The notes under the pieces are model-generated. The model searched no databases and was not told where the DNA came from. It saw nothing but the letters and a program-made list of their open reading frames with translations. From positions 1 to 13,919 of the forward strand of contig JBKGZD010000060.1 in NCBI GenBank assembly GCA_046545795.1: DNA of 13,919 bases, given 5' to 3'. The translations under genes were made by a program, and so were the position numbers. The first letter of the stretch is position 1. Each line of letters opens with the position of its first letter. The stretch comes from JAGXLC01 sp046545795. GTDB taxonomy: Bacteria; Bacteroidota; Bacteroidia; Bacteroidales; UBA12077. Shown piece by piece: positions 1-8,399 of this stretch.

Positions 1-1698
1 TGAAGGAGAATCAATCATCACGTCACGTCCTGCATTGTTTTTAGGGAATGCGATATAGTCACGTATTGAATCTGAGCCTCCCATTACAGCGCACCAGCGG
101 TCAAATCCAAACGCAATACCACCATGTGGAGGAGCCCCGTATTTAAAGGCATTCAGAAGAAAGCCAAATTTCTCTTCGGCCTCTTCCTGTTCTATTCCTA
201 ATGCTTTAAACATTTTGTGCTGTAAATCGCGGTTGTGAATACGGATAGAGCCCCCTCCAATCTCAACTCCATTAATCACAAAATCATAAGCATTTGCTCT
301 CATCTTACCCGGGTTTTTTTCAAACAGCTCAATGTCTTCATCCTTGGGTGAAGTAAATGGATGATGCATGGCATAGTATCTTTGATCTTCTTCATCCCAT
401 TCAAGCAAAGGAAAATCTACCACCCATAGAGGAGCAAACTTGTTTTTGTCTCTAAGTCCTAAACGGTCACCCATCTCATTACGCAGTATGCCTAAAGCTG
501 TTAATGTCTGCATTCGATCTCCCGCCAGTATGAGCAGTAAATCACCTGGTTTAGCATTTAAAGCTTTTACCCATTCTTTAAAATCTTCTTCTCCAAAAAA
601 TTTATCTACTGATGATTTAAATGTCCCATCTTCATTATATTTTACATACACTAACCCTTTAGCTCCAACTTGTGGTTTCTGAACAAAAGTTGTTAACTCA
701 TCAAGCTGTTTTCTGCTATAGCCTGCTAAACCTTTAGCGTTTACTCCTCCAATATATTCCGCATTATCAAAAACTTTGAATCCTTTTCCCTGGACAATTG
801 ATGTAAGTTCAGTGATTTTCATATCAAAACGCAAATCAGGTTTGTCCGTTCCATAATATTTTATCGCATCATCGTATTTGATTCGTGGAAATTTCTCGTC
901 GTAAGAATAATTTTTAACGCTTTTAAATAAATATTTTGCCAACCCTTCAAATGTATCCAGAACATCTTCCTGGTCAACAAAAGACATCTCACAATCCAAT
1001 TGAGTAAATTCAGGCTGTCGGTCTGCTCTCAGGTCTTCATCCCGAAAGCATTTAACAATTTGAAAATATTTATCATATCCTGCAATCATTAAAAGCTGTT
1101 TAAAAGTCTGCGGACTTTGAGGCAAAGCATAAAACTCCCCTTGATTCATCCGAGATGGGACAACAAAATCACGCGCCCCTTCAGGGGTTGATTTAATCAG
1201 AAAGGGGGTTTCCACCTCAACAAAGTTTGCTGTATCAAGATATTTACGAATCTCCTGTGCCATCCTGTGCCTCAGCAGCATTTTCTCTCGTACCTGCTCT
1301 CTCCTGAGATCAAGATAACGATACTTCATCCTCAGCTCTTCTCCTCCATCAGTTTCATTCTCAATAGTGAAGGGAGGTGTTTCAGATTTATTAACCACTG
1401 ACAGCTCCAGTACACTGATTTCAATATCACCGGTGGCCATCTGTGGGTTTTTGCTGGTTCGTTCCACTACTTTTCCGCTAACCTGTATTATATATTCTCT
1501 GCCAAGTTGTTCGAGTTGTTTCTTCACTTGTTCCGGAGTATTTTCGTCAAAAACAAGTTGAGTAATCCCGTACCGGTCGCGCAAGGTTATAAAGCGCATC
1601 CCTCCAAGTTCACGTATTCGCTGAATCCAGCCACTTAGTTTAACTTCTTTGTTGACATCTTCAATTCTTAATTCACCGCAGGTATGAGTTCTATACAT
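1..1698 (-). CDS. aspS: Aspartyl-tRNA synthetase (3' end cut by window edge)
   Basis: This enzyme charges tRNA-Asp with aspartate in the cytoplasm, using ATP. The reading frame is open from the ATG at 1696-1698 to the window edge, giving 566 residues; bacterial AspRS is usually about 585-590, so only a short C-terminal piece is missing. The N-terminal OB-fold anticodon-binding domain covers about residues 1-105 (LSGWIQRIRELGGMRF). Class II motifs follow: the QSPQ flipping loop at 194-197, motif 2 at 218-235 (FRDEDLRADRQPEF) and motif 3 near 527-535 (GGIAFGFDRW). The bacterial GAD insertion lies between motifs 2 and 3 (about 290-420). A Bacteroidota-type promoter sits just upstream at 1735-1766. 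The gene is divergent from tRNA-Val. Whether it is a discriminating or a non-discriminating AspRS cannot be told here. Confidence 0.98.
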   Translation of the reverse strand, partial: MYRTHTCGELRIEDVNKEVKLSGWIQRIRELGGMRFITLRDRYGITQLVFDENTPEQVKKQLEQLGREYIIQVSGKVVERTSKNPQMATGDIEISVLELSVVNKSETPPFTIENETDGGEELRMKYRYLDLRREQVREKMLLRHRMAQEIRKYLDTANFVEVETPFLIKSTPEGARDFVVPSRMNQGEFYALPQSPQTFKQLLMIAGYDKYFQIVKCFRDEDLRADRQPEFTQLDCEMSFVDQEDVLDTFEGLAKYLFKSVKNYSYDEKFPRIKYDDAIKYYGTDKPDLRFDMKITELTSIVQGKGFKVFDNAEYIGGVNAKGLAGYSRKQLDELTTFVQKPQVGAKGLVYVKYNEDGTFKSSVDKFFGEEDFKEWVKALNAKPGDLLLILAGDRMQTLTALGILRNEMGDRLGLRDKNKFAPLWVVDFPLLEWDEEDQRYYAMHHPFTSPKDEDIELFEKNPGKMRANAYDFVINGVEIGGGSIRIHNRDLQHKMFKALGIEQEEAEEKFGFLLNAFKYGAPPHGGIAFGFDRWCAVMGGSDSIRDYIAFPKNNAGRDVMIDSPS

Positions 1699-1734
1699 TG
1701 ATTCTTATTTTAATATTTACAAATACTGATGATG

Positions 1735-1766
1735 CAAATGTAGAAAGTTTTAGCTATGTAGTAAAA
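1735..1766 (-). promoter_or_regulatory. Probable Bacteroidota-type promoter of aspS
   Basis: Read on the minus strand, TACATTTG (1742-1735) is a perfect match to the Bacteroidota -7 consensus TAnnTTTG. A T-rich element (TTTT, 1766-1763) lies 20 bp upstream in the place of the -33 TTTG box. The implied transcription start is near 1729, about 30 nt before the aspS start codon. The -7 box is strong and the -33 box is weak. Confidence 0.55.
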
Positions 1767-1898
1767 TTTTGTACACAGGTTTTTAAGGATTTGTTTAGAT
1801 TTTTATTTGTTGCGGAATATATTTTTTAATATTCCTTTTTGTAAAAATGTGTTTTCAATTTCTCCTGGCAAATCTGCATTCATTTTTATGTAAATTTG

Positions 1899-1906
1899 TA
1901 TCTTTG
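1899..1906 (+). promoter_or_regulatory. -7 box of the tRNA-Val promoter
   Basis: TATCTTTG matches the Bacteroidota -7 consensus TAnnTTTG exactly. It would start transcription near 1913, about 10 nt before the mature tRNA 5' end. No clear -33 TTTG is visible; TCTG at 1873-1876 is the nearest candidate. Confidence 0.6.
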
Positions 1907-1922
1907 CTACAATACAAAACAA

Positions 1923-1997
1923 GGGGTATTAGCTCAGTTGGTTCAGAGCGCTACCTTGACAGGGTAGAAGTCGCTGGTTCGAATCCAGCATATCCCA
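1923..1997 (+). tRNA. tRNA-Val (anticodon GAC)
   Basis: The full cloverleaf can be folded by eye. The acceptor stem GGGGTAT (1923-1929) pairs with ATATCCC (1990-1996, with one G-U pair), and the discriminator base is A1997. The D arm is GCTC/GAGC (1932-1935 and 1946-1949). The anticodon arm is CTACC/GGTAG (1951-1955 and 1963-1967) around the loop TTGACAG, with anticodon GAC at 1958-1960, which reads valine codons GUC and GUU. The T arm is GCTGG/CCAGC with loop TTCGAAT. The 3' CCA is not encoded (CACAA follows), so it must be added by nucleotidyltransferase. The gene stands alone, with its own promoter and terminator. Confidence 0.96.
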
Positions 1998-1999
1998 CA

Positions 2000-2034
2000 A
2001 AATAGCTGTCCCATCAAAGGACGGCTATTTTTTT
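2000..2034 (+). terminator. Intrinsic terminator of tRNA-Val
   Basis: AATAGCTGTCC (2001-2011) pairs over 11 bp, with one G-U pair, with GGACGGCTATT (2019-2029) around a 7-nt loop. A run of seven T residues (2028-2034) follows. It begins three bases after the tRNA discriminator and so ends the tRNA transcript. Confidence 0.88.
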
Positions 2035-2172
2035 ATCAAAAGAATTGTATTATCTTTATTATGAAGGAACTCATAGAAAAAAGTCACTATGAGTATGTAT
2101 GGAAAGAACTGGATTAAACAATAAATTAATTTCCTTGTCGTAAATTTATTAACCAACAAAAAAGAAGAGTTT

Positions 2173-2979
2173 ATGAAAAAAACAGTACTCATAACAGGAG
2201 CAACGGATGGCATAGGAAAGCAAACCGCCATTGATATGGCAAACAAAGACTATCATGTGATTGTTCATGGACGAAATACTGAGACTGTAGATCAAACCAT
2301 TGAAGAAATAAAAAACAATGCTGAAGATGCAAGCGTAGATGGTTTTAATGCAGATTTTGAATCATTACAAGAGGTATCCCAACTTGCAGACAAACTCAAA
2401 GAAAAATATGAAAAGCTGGACATTCTTATCAATAATGCAGGAGTAGCCCTTAACAGCAGAGAGGTTACTGATGATGGTTTTGAAAAAACCTTTCAGATTA
2501 ACTACCTGGCTCACTTCCTACTTACAAATCGTATTCTTGATCTTATAAAAAATTCAGACAAAGGAAAAATTGTCAACGTTACCTCAATGGTACATGCTAC
2601 AGCAATTGATTTTAATAATCTACAGGGTGAACAAAATTTTGAAGGCTCAGAAGCATATGCAATCTCAAAATTATGCAACATTTTATTTACCTACAAATTA
2701 GCCCGTGAATTTGAAGAGGAAAAAATAACAGCTAATTGTCTGCATCCGGGAGTAATCAGCACAAAGCTACTCAAGAGTCACTGGGGAGGAACCGGAGGTT
2801 CAGTAAAAGAGGGTGCGGAAAATATTATTTATGTAGCAACTTATGAAGGAATTGACCAGGTAACCGGTAAATATTTTGTCAACAAAATGCCTCAAAGTTC
2901 TGCCACGGTAACCTACGAAAATAACAAACAAAACAAGCTGTGGGATGTGAGTAAAAATATGGTTAAACAATATCTTTAA
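2173..2979 (+). CDS. Short-chain dehydrogenase/reductase (SDR), retinol-dehydrogenase-like
   Basis: This is a 268-residue classical SDR, a soluble NAD(P)(H)-dependent oxidoreductase with a Rossmann fold. The cofactor loop TGATDGIG is at residues 8-15, NNAG at 87-90, and the catalytic tetrad can be read as Asn110 (FQIN), Ser138 (VTS), Tyr162 and Lys166 (YAISK). The post-catalytic HPGVISTKL segment (191-199) resembles the retinol dehydrogenase / WW-domain oxidoreductase-like branch. His32-Gly33-Arg34-Asn35 after the second strand (VHGRN) is consistent with NADPH preference, but that is inference. The ATG follows an AAGAAGAG leader. The gene stands alone between tRNA-Val and the transporter unit, and its substrate cannot be told from sequence. 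Confidence 0.93.
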   Translation: MKKTVLITGATDGIGKQTAIDMANKDYHVIVHGRNTETVDQTIEEIKNNAEDASVDGFNADFESLQEVSQLADKLKEKYEKLDILINNAGVALNSREVTDDGFEKTFQINYLAHFLLTNRILDLIKNSDKGKIVNVTSMVHATAIDFNNLQGEQNFEGSEAYAISKLCNILFTYKLAREFEEEKITANCLHPGVISTKLLKSHWGGTGGSVKEGAENIIYVATYEGIDQVTGKYFVNKMPQSSATVTYENNKQNKLWDVSKNMVKQYL

Positions 2980-3037
2980 GGAAGATTTCATGAAACCTTC
3001 ATATGACCTATAAAAAATAGTCATAGATAATAAAAAA

Positions 3038-3076
3038 GTGTGGTTACCATGACAAACTAGCCGGCATAAACCACAC
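3038..3076 (-). terminator. Hairpin with a T-tract on the minus strand, no obvious cognate gene
   Basis: GTGTGGTT (3038-3045) and AACCACAC (3069-3076) form a perfect 8-bp inverted repeat around a 23-nt loop. Six A residues at 3032-3037 read as a T6 tract after the hairpin on the minus strand, so the shape fits a minus-strand terminator. No minus-strand gene precedes it. It lies in the leader of the BCCT transporter gene and could instead be a structured 5' leader element. Confidence 0.35.
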
Positions 3077-3124
3077 AGGTATTAAAAACAAATAATGTAT
3101 TAACCCGGATGAAATTGCTCCTGT

Positions 3125-4735
3125 ATGCAGAACAATAATAAAAAGGAAACTTCAGCTCCCAGGGGGATAAAAAAACATTTTGACATACATCCTCCAGTTT
3201 TTTGGTCATCATCAATTTTACTAATATTATTCATTGCGATCACTATTATTATGGGAGATCGCATGGAGGCTGTATTTAACAACATTCAGAACTGGATTTC
3301 AGATAATTTTGGATGGTTTCTTATTATTTTAGTTAATGTATACCTGTTCTTTACAATCTATTTTGCCTTTTCGAAATATGGACGAATCAGATTAGGAGGA
3401 AAGGCAGCAGTTCCCGAATTCAGTCGCGGAGCATGGTTTGCTATGCTTTTTAGCGCCGGTATGGGTATAGGAATCCTTTTCTGGAGTGTCGCCGAACCTA
3501 TTTTTCATTTCACTGACCCTCCACTGGGAGAAGCAAACACAGCCGAAGCCGCGCAGGAGGCCATGAAAACCACTTTTCTTCATTGGGGTTTGCATGCCTG
3601 GGCAATATATACATTGGTTGGACTGGCTTTGGCATTTTTCTCTTTCAACCGGCAAATGCCTCTTGCATTCCGTTCAGTATTTTACCCTCTGTTAGGTGAT
3701 AAAGTATATAAATGGCCAGGTGATGCTATTGATGTCCTGGCTGTGCTTGCAACATTATTTGGATTAGCAACCTCTCTGGGTTTGGGGGTAAAACAAGTTA
3801 GCGCCGGTTTCAGTCATCTATTCTCCACAACAGATAACTTGCAAACCCAGGTTATTCTTATTGCATCGATAACAGGTGCAGCCACTATTTCAGTTGTCTC
3901 CGGTCTCGATCGGGGTGTTAAAAAACTCAGTGAAATGAATATAAACCTGGGGGCTCTACTGCTGATATTCATTATAATACTAGGCCCTACCATCTACATA
4001 TTAGATTCATACACACAAAACATTGGGAATTATATTCATTCATTCTTCGAAAAAAGCTTATGGACAGAGAGTTATAACCAGGGAAACTGGCAAAACCAAT
4101 GGACAATATTCTATTGGTCATGGTGGATATCCTGGTCGCCTTTTGTTGGAATGTTTATAGCCAGAATCTCTAAAGGAAGAACAATAAAAGAATATGTGCT
4201 CAGTGTATTAATAATTCCCACCCTGCTTACTTTCTTGTGGATATCCGCTTTTGGAGGTACTGCGATTTTTATGGAAATGAACGGAATTGCAGAAATTGCA
4301 AAAGAAGTAAAAGGCAATGTGGCAATATCCATATATCAATTATTTGAAAATCTACCACTGGCCAATATAACAAACTTTGCTGCCATTGTGCTGGTAATTA
4401 GTTTTTTTGTAACATCTTCAGACTCCGGATCCTTGGTCGTAGATGCTTTTACATCAGGCGGTAAACTACGTTCTCCTGTAACCCAAAGAATTTTCTGGGC
4501 TACAATGGAAGGATTGATTGCTGCAATATTACTGGTTGCTGGAGGACTAAACGCCCTACAAACCGCTGCAATAACTACAGGATTACCATTTGCAATTATA
4601 TTGGTAATTATGGCATACAGCCTGAAAAAAGGATTACAGAAAGAGTATGAAAAAGAAGAACTAAGAAGAAAAGCCAAAGAAAGAGAATCTTATAAAGAAC
4701 TGGTGGATGAAGTGATAAAGAAAAGAAAAAAATAA
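3125..4735 (+). CDS. BCCT-family betaine/choline/carnitine-type transporter
   Basis: This is an inner-membrane secondary transporter of the betaine-carnitine-choline family, 536 residues, the usual size. About twelve hydrophobic segments lie between residues 28 and 500. The glycine stretch GMGIG (112-116) inside AGMGIGILFWSVAEP matches betaine-type members such as BetP; in choline-type members the last Gly differs. The aromatic substrate box WSWWISW (331-337) is intact, and TSSDSGS (430-436) lies in the region that forms a sodium site in BetP, so Na+-coupled uptake of glycine betaine or a similar osmolyte is likely. The N-terminal tail (1-27) is short. The C-terminal tail (501-536) is highly charged and rich in Lys and Glu, which in BetP-like proteins takes part in osmosensing. 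The gene ends 22 bp before the universal stress protein and is probably co-transcribed with it. Exact substrate and ion coupling are inferred. Confidence 0.94.
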   Translation: MQNNNKKETSAPRGIKKHFDIHPPVFWSSSILLILFIAITIIMGDRMEAVFNNIQNWISDNFGWFLIILVNVYLFFTIYFAFSKYGRIRLGGKAAVPEFSRGAWFAMLFSAGMGIGILFWSVAEPIFHFTDPPLGEANTAEAAQEAMKTTFLHWGLHAWAIYTLVGLALAFFSFNRQMPLAFRSVFYPLLGDKVYKWPGDAIDVLAVLATLFGLATSLGLGVKQVSAGFSHLFSTTDNLQTQVILIASITGAATISVVSGLDRGVKKLSEMNINLGALLLIFIIILGPTIYILDSYTQNIGNYIHSFFEKSLWTESYNQGNWQNQWTIFYWSWWISWSPFVGMFIARISKGRTIKEYVLSVLIIPTLLTFLWISAFGGTAIFMEMNGIAEIAKEVKGNVAISIYQLFENLPLANITNFAAIVLVISFFVTSSDSGSLVVDAFTSGGKLRSPVTQRIFWATMEGLIAAILLVAGGLNALQTAAITTGLPFAIILVIMAYSLKKGLQKEYEKEELRRKAKERESYKELVDEVIKKRKK

Positions 4736-4757
4736 AAACATTAAATAATCATTAGAT

Positions 4758-5663
4758 ATGCAATCAATAAGGCACCTGGATACAATGTTAGTTTGTCTTG
4801 ACTTGACGGAAATAGATCACTCACTGATTAGATATGCAAGCTTTTTAAGCCGGGCACTGGAAACTGACAAAATAATTTTCATGCATGCTATACAAGCTTA
4901 TGATCTGCCCGATAAATCAAGTAAAAAATACCCTGACCTGAAAAGTTCTCTGAGTAAAACAATAGAAGAAGAGATAAATAGTGTTGTTTCAAATCACTTT
5001 AAAAAACAAATAAAAACAGAAGTTGTAACAAAAATAGAAGATGAAGATGCCTCGAAAGTTATAATTAATTTTATAGAAAAAGAGAATGTCGACCTTACCC
5101 TGATAGGTCAGAAACCAGGAGAAGACAGGGAAGGTCATTATGGTCAGAAAATTGCTTCCGAAGCCCGGTCTGATTTAATGTTTATTCCTGAAGAACCGGA
5201 TTTGTCTATCAAAAAATTATTATGTGCAATAGACCTGTCTAAATTATCAGCAAAAGCTTTCAGAAGAGCACTGGATATTGCTAAAGCTACTAAGGCAGAA
5301 CTTGTCTGCCAGTACATTTTTGATACCAGCAAAAGTTATTTCCCGGCAGCAACAAAAATGACCAGTGCATCAATGGAAAAACAATTTCTTAAGAACTATA
5401 AAAAATTTGTAAAACAATTTGGATTTCAACCAGAAGATATAAAATGCAGGTATGAAGTCAATGAATCCATGAAGAGCCAGGCAGAAAAAATTTACCATAG
5501 TGCTGAAGAAGAAAATGCAGAGCTTATCATAATCGGTGCGAAAGGACAAACCTCTTCCATAACAAGCTTACTGGGAAACATAACCGAAAACTTCAGGAGA
5601 ATGAAAAAACAAATTCCCATCATGATTATGAAAAACCTAAAGGATAAAAAGAAGTGGATCTAA
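4758..5663 (+). CDS. Tandem-domain universal stress protein (UspA family)
   Basis: This is a 301-residue cytoplasmic protein made of two Usp domains (about 8-145 and 151-293). Each opens with the typical beta strand: MLVCLDL at 10-16 and LLCAIDL at 154-160. The second domain keeps an ATP-binding signature of the G-2x-G-9x-G type: GAKG at 260-263, then Gly273, with Asn274 where Ser or Thr is usual. In the first domain the matching segment (IGQKPGEDREGHYG, 116-129) does not fit the spacing and is probably degenerate, so one domain likely binds ATP and the other is structural. The gene starts 22 bp after the BCCT transporter stop and probably belongs to the same transcript, which suggests a role in controlling or accompanying osmolyte uptake. 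That link is inference. Confidence 0.9.
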   Translation: MQSIRHLDTMLVCLDLTEIDHSLIRYASFLSRALETDKIIFMHAIQAYDLPDKSSKKYPDLKSSLSKTIEEEINSVVSNHFKKQIKTEVVTKIEDEDASKVIINFIEKENVDLTLIGQKPGEDREGHYGQKIASEARSDLMFIPEEPDLSIKKLLCAIDLSKLSAKAFRRALDIAKATKAELVCQYIFDTSKSYFPAATKMTSASMEKQFLKNYKKFVKQFGFQPEDIKCRYEVNESMKSQAEKIYHSAEEENAELIIIGAKGQTSSITSLLGNITENFRRMKKQIPIMIMKNLKDKKKWI

Positions 5664-5709
5664 AATTTTTTCTCTCATATACATAAAGCCATGGAACAAT
5701 AACCACTTG

Positions 5710-7671
5710 CTAATTAAAAACCACCCAACCCCTGTCTTTTGATATCTCGTTGATTGCCAGTGTAATCGCCTGGTATTCCTGTTGAATCCTATTCAATTCC
5801 ACGCTATCAGCGCCTTTCCCCTCTGCTTCTTTCAATTCTTTCACCTTATCTTTCTGGGCTTTCTCCAATATCTTACGTTTATAAGCTATGATTGCTTCAG
5901 GTACAAGCAATTTAAGCTTCATATCTTCAGTCTCAACCAATATCCCACTCCTTTTCCTGAAAAAATCACTAATTTCATACCCAGGGCCTAACATATCAGC
6001 AGCCAACTGACTTATTTTTTCATTTGAATGGTAGGTGAAATGATTTTTCTCGGGATGGGTTCCCTTGTTTAAAAACTCCAGGTATTCTTCAAAAATTTGT
6101 TTATATATTAAATTTTTAAATTCCAATTCATCATTCAGAATTTCTTTGATAATATACTGAGCAACAGTCACTACCTGGGGTTCGGAATATTTATCCTCTT
6201 TATAAGTAAATAGTTCGCGCTCTCCGTAATTCAATAATAACCTTACAATTTCTTTTTCCTGGATTTCTGAATAAACCTCTTCGATAAAAGAAGGTAAAGA
6301 GGTAAGCGCCTGGTTATTTTTGCGTTCCTTTTCATCAGCTGCTTTTTGGTGTTGATGTTTCTGCCGTGCCCGCCGTGCTCTTATTTTATTGGTCTCATCA
6401 TATAGAATATTCTCATCAATATCCATGAGTCCGCTACAATTTTTAATATAAACAGAGCGAGTTATTCCTTCCGGAATCATAGATATAGAACGAACAATAT
6501 CAGAGATAAGATTGGCTTTGTTAACCGGATCATTCTCAGCTTCTTTTGACAACAATTTTGTTTTAAAGGTGATGAAGTCCTCTTCATTTTCTGAAATATA
6601 TTTCTGAAAATCAGATGTATTATATTTTTTTGAAAATGAATCGGGGTCCTCTCCTTCTGGCAACATAAGGATTTTCACATTCATCCCTTGTTCCAGAATA
6701 AGATCAATACCCCTGAGAGAAGCTTTCAGTCCGGCTGTATCCCCATCATAAATGATGGTAATATTAGGTGTAAAGCGCTTTATTAACCTGATTTGCTCCT
6801 CAGTGAGTGAAGTTCCGGAAGAAGCCACCACATTCTCAATACCTGCCTGATGTAAGGCAATAACATCAGTATAACCCTCTACCAGGTAGCACTTATCCTT
6901 TTGAGCAACTGCCTTTTTCGCTTGATATAAACCATATAGAATGCGGCTTTTATGATAAATTTCTGATTCAGGTGAATTTACATATTTTGCACTTTTCTCA
7001 TTTTGTTTTAAAATTCTCCCCCCAAAGCCTATCACATTACCTGATAAACTGTGAATTGGAAACATAATCCTGTTGCGGAAACGATCATATTGCCGCTCCT
7101 GTTTACTGATAGTTAACCCACACTTTTCCAGGTACTGAATCTTATATCCGTTCTTTTGGGCTTCCTTTGTCAGATCATCCCAGCTCTCCAAGCTATATCC
7201 CAGCTCAAATTTTTCTATCATATCATCACGTATTCCCCTCTCTCTCAAATAACTCATTCCCACAGCCTTTCCCTCTTCGTGTTTATGGAGTTTTTCCCTG
7301 AAATATTGATTGGCGAATTTGGTGACAATCAGAAGACTGTCCCGCAAATTCCGCTCCTCCACTTCTTCAGCTGACAATTCCTTCTCTTTAATCTCAATGT
7401 TATATTTTTTCGCCAGATACCTCAGTGCTTCAGGATAACTAAGATGTTCATGCTCCATAATAAAATTTATGGCATTCCCTCCTTTTCCACAACCAAAACA
7501 TTTAAAAATACCCTTTGAAGGAGAAACTGTAAAAGATGGTGTTTTTTCATTATGAAAAGGACACAAACCAAGATAGTTGGCTCCTCTTTTCTTAAGATTT
7601 ACAAAATCCTCAACAACATCAGTAATTTCCGCCGCCTCAACAATTCGTTCTACTGTTTCCCTGTCAATCAT
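5710..7671 (-). CDS. dnaG: DNA primase
   Basis: This enzyme makes RNA primers for lagging-strand synthesis and docks on the replicative helicase DnaB. It has 653 residues, a normal length. The N-terminal zinc-binding domain has Cys37, His40, Cys58 and Cys61 (CPFH ... CFGC). The RNA polymerase domain carries the basic motif RFRNRIMFPI (197-206) and the TOPRIM core: LVEGYTD (263-269, with the catalytic Glu), YDGDTAG (308-314) and EDPDS (341-345). After a charged linker near 430-460, the C-terminal part (about 470-653) is poorly conserved and should be the helicase-binding domain. The start is the ATG at 7669-7671, preceded by AGAAAAGAG. The gene lies alone, converging with the universal stress protein (46 bp apart, no terminator hairpin seen) and diverging from the nitroreductase. 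Confidence 0.97.
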   Translation of the reverse strand: MIDRETVERIVEAAEITDVVEDFVNLKKRGANYLGLCPFHNEKTPSFTVSPSKGIFKCFGCGKGGNAINFIMEHEHLSYPEALRYLAKKYNIEIKEKELSAEEVEERNLRDSLLIVTKFANQYFREKLHKHEEGKAVGMSYLRERGIRDDMIEKFELGYSLESWDDLTKEAQKNGYKIQYLEKCGLTISKQERQYDRFRNRIMFPIHSLSGNVIGFGGRILKQNEKSAKYVNSPESEIYHKSRILYGLYQAKKAVAQKDKCYLVEGYTDVIALHQAGIENVVASSGTSLTEEQIRLIKRFTPNITIIYDGDTAGLKASLRGIDLILEQGMNVKILMLPEGEDPDSFSKKYNTSDFQKYISENEEDFITFKTKLLSKEAENDPVNKANLISDIVRSISMIPEGITRSVYIKNCSGLMDIDENILYDETNKIRARRARQKHQHQKAADEKERKNNQALTSLPSFIEEVYSEIQEKEIVRLLLNYGERELFTYKEDKYSEPQVVTVAQYIIKEILNDELEFKNLIYKQIFEEYLEFLNKGTHPEKNHFTYHSNEKISQLAADMLGPGYEISDFFRKRSGILVETEDMKLKLLVPEAIIAYKRKILEKAQKDKVKELKEAEGKGADSVELNRIQQEYQAITLAINEISKDRGWVVFN

Positions 7672-7772
7672 CTCTTTTCTTTGTCTTTATTATCAATACC
7701 TTAACACAATTAAAAATCATACTAATTTAATAATTCTTCACGTTGTTTGGATAAATTATTAAATCAAAAAAT

Positions 7773-8399
7773 ATGGAAAAAATAAAACTACCCACTCCAG
7801 GAACACATGAAACCATTACTCTTAATAAAGCTTTTAAAAAGAGAATTTCATGTAGAAATTATAAAGACAAACCCATTAATTTAAGTGAATTAGGTGATCT
7901 TTTATGGGCAGCGGATGGAATAAGCGATAAAAGCTTTAAACCAAGGAGAACCGCTCCGTCTGCTGGAGCAACATATCCACTTGAATTGTACATAGCAACG
8001 AGAGAAAAAAGTGTGTATGAACTTGATCCTGGCATCTATCATTACAATCCGGAGTCACACATTTTAACAAAACATCTGCATGGGAACATAATTGATAAGT
8101 TACCGCAGGCAACATTCGATCAGAGTTTTATTACGAATGCAAGCATTGCTATTCTTGTAGCAAGCCATAACAAAAGAACTACGAAACTGTATGGGGAAAG
8201 AGGAATTCAATATATATGGATGGAAGCGGGCGGAGTGTGTCAAAACATTCACCTGAAAGTTATTGAAATGAACCTGGGAACAGTTATTATTGGAGCATTT
8301 GAAGATAAAAAAATGAAAGAAATCTTTAAACTGGAAGGCGAAGAACCATTAGCATTAATGCCGGTAGGACATCCCGTTGAGCAAAGTATATATCAATAA
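7773..8399 (+). CDS. SagB/ThcOx-type nitroreductase family flavoprotein
   Basis: This is a 208-residue FMN-dependent oxidoreductase of the nitroreductase fold. Diagnostic blocks are the N-terminal RISCRNYKDKPI (24-35), RTAPSAGATYPLELYI (59-74), which is typical of the SagB/ThcOx branch, EAGGVCQNIHL (151-161) and the C-terminal MPVGHP (196-201). Enzymes of this branch include the dehydrogenases that turn azolines into azoles in peptide natural products. However, many stand-alone members of this length exist in Bacteroidota and act on other substrates. No cyclodehydratase or precursor peptide is nearby, so a peptide-modifying role is not supported. No transmembrane segment or signal peptide is visible. 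The stop codon overlaps the A-run that serves as T-tract for the opposing terminator. Confidence 0.9.
   Translation: MEKIKLPTPGTHETITLNKAFKKRISCRNYKDKPINLSELGDLLWAADGISDKSFKPRRTAPSAGATYPLELYIATREKSVYELDPGIYHYNPESHILTKHLHGNIIDKLPQATFDQSFITNASIAILVASHNKRTTKLYGERGIQYIWMEAGGVCQNIHLKVIEMNLGTVIIGAFEDKKMKEIFKLEGEEPLALMPVGHPVEQSIYQ

Noticed and set aside
1814..1840. Hairpin GGAATAT/ATATTCC followed by T5 between aspS and tRNA-Val, terminator-like on the plus strand
   Set aside because: The stem is 7 bp with only two G-C pairs, and no plus-strand gene lies upstream in the window, so it is probably chance in AT-rich DNA.
2141..2148. TAAATTTA as a -7 box for the SDR gene
   Set aside because: The last base differs from TAnnTTTG and no TTTG-like -33 box lies 19-21 bp upstream.
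3392..3655. Minus-strand open frame of 87 codons inside the transporter gene
   Set aside because: It is antisense to well-conserved BCCT motifs, has no recognisable domain, and is best explained as a shadow frame.
7773..8399. Possible azole-containing peptide (TOMM) cluster around the SagB-like gene
   Set aside because: No YcaO cyclodehydratase, precursor peptide or exporter is present on either side.
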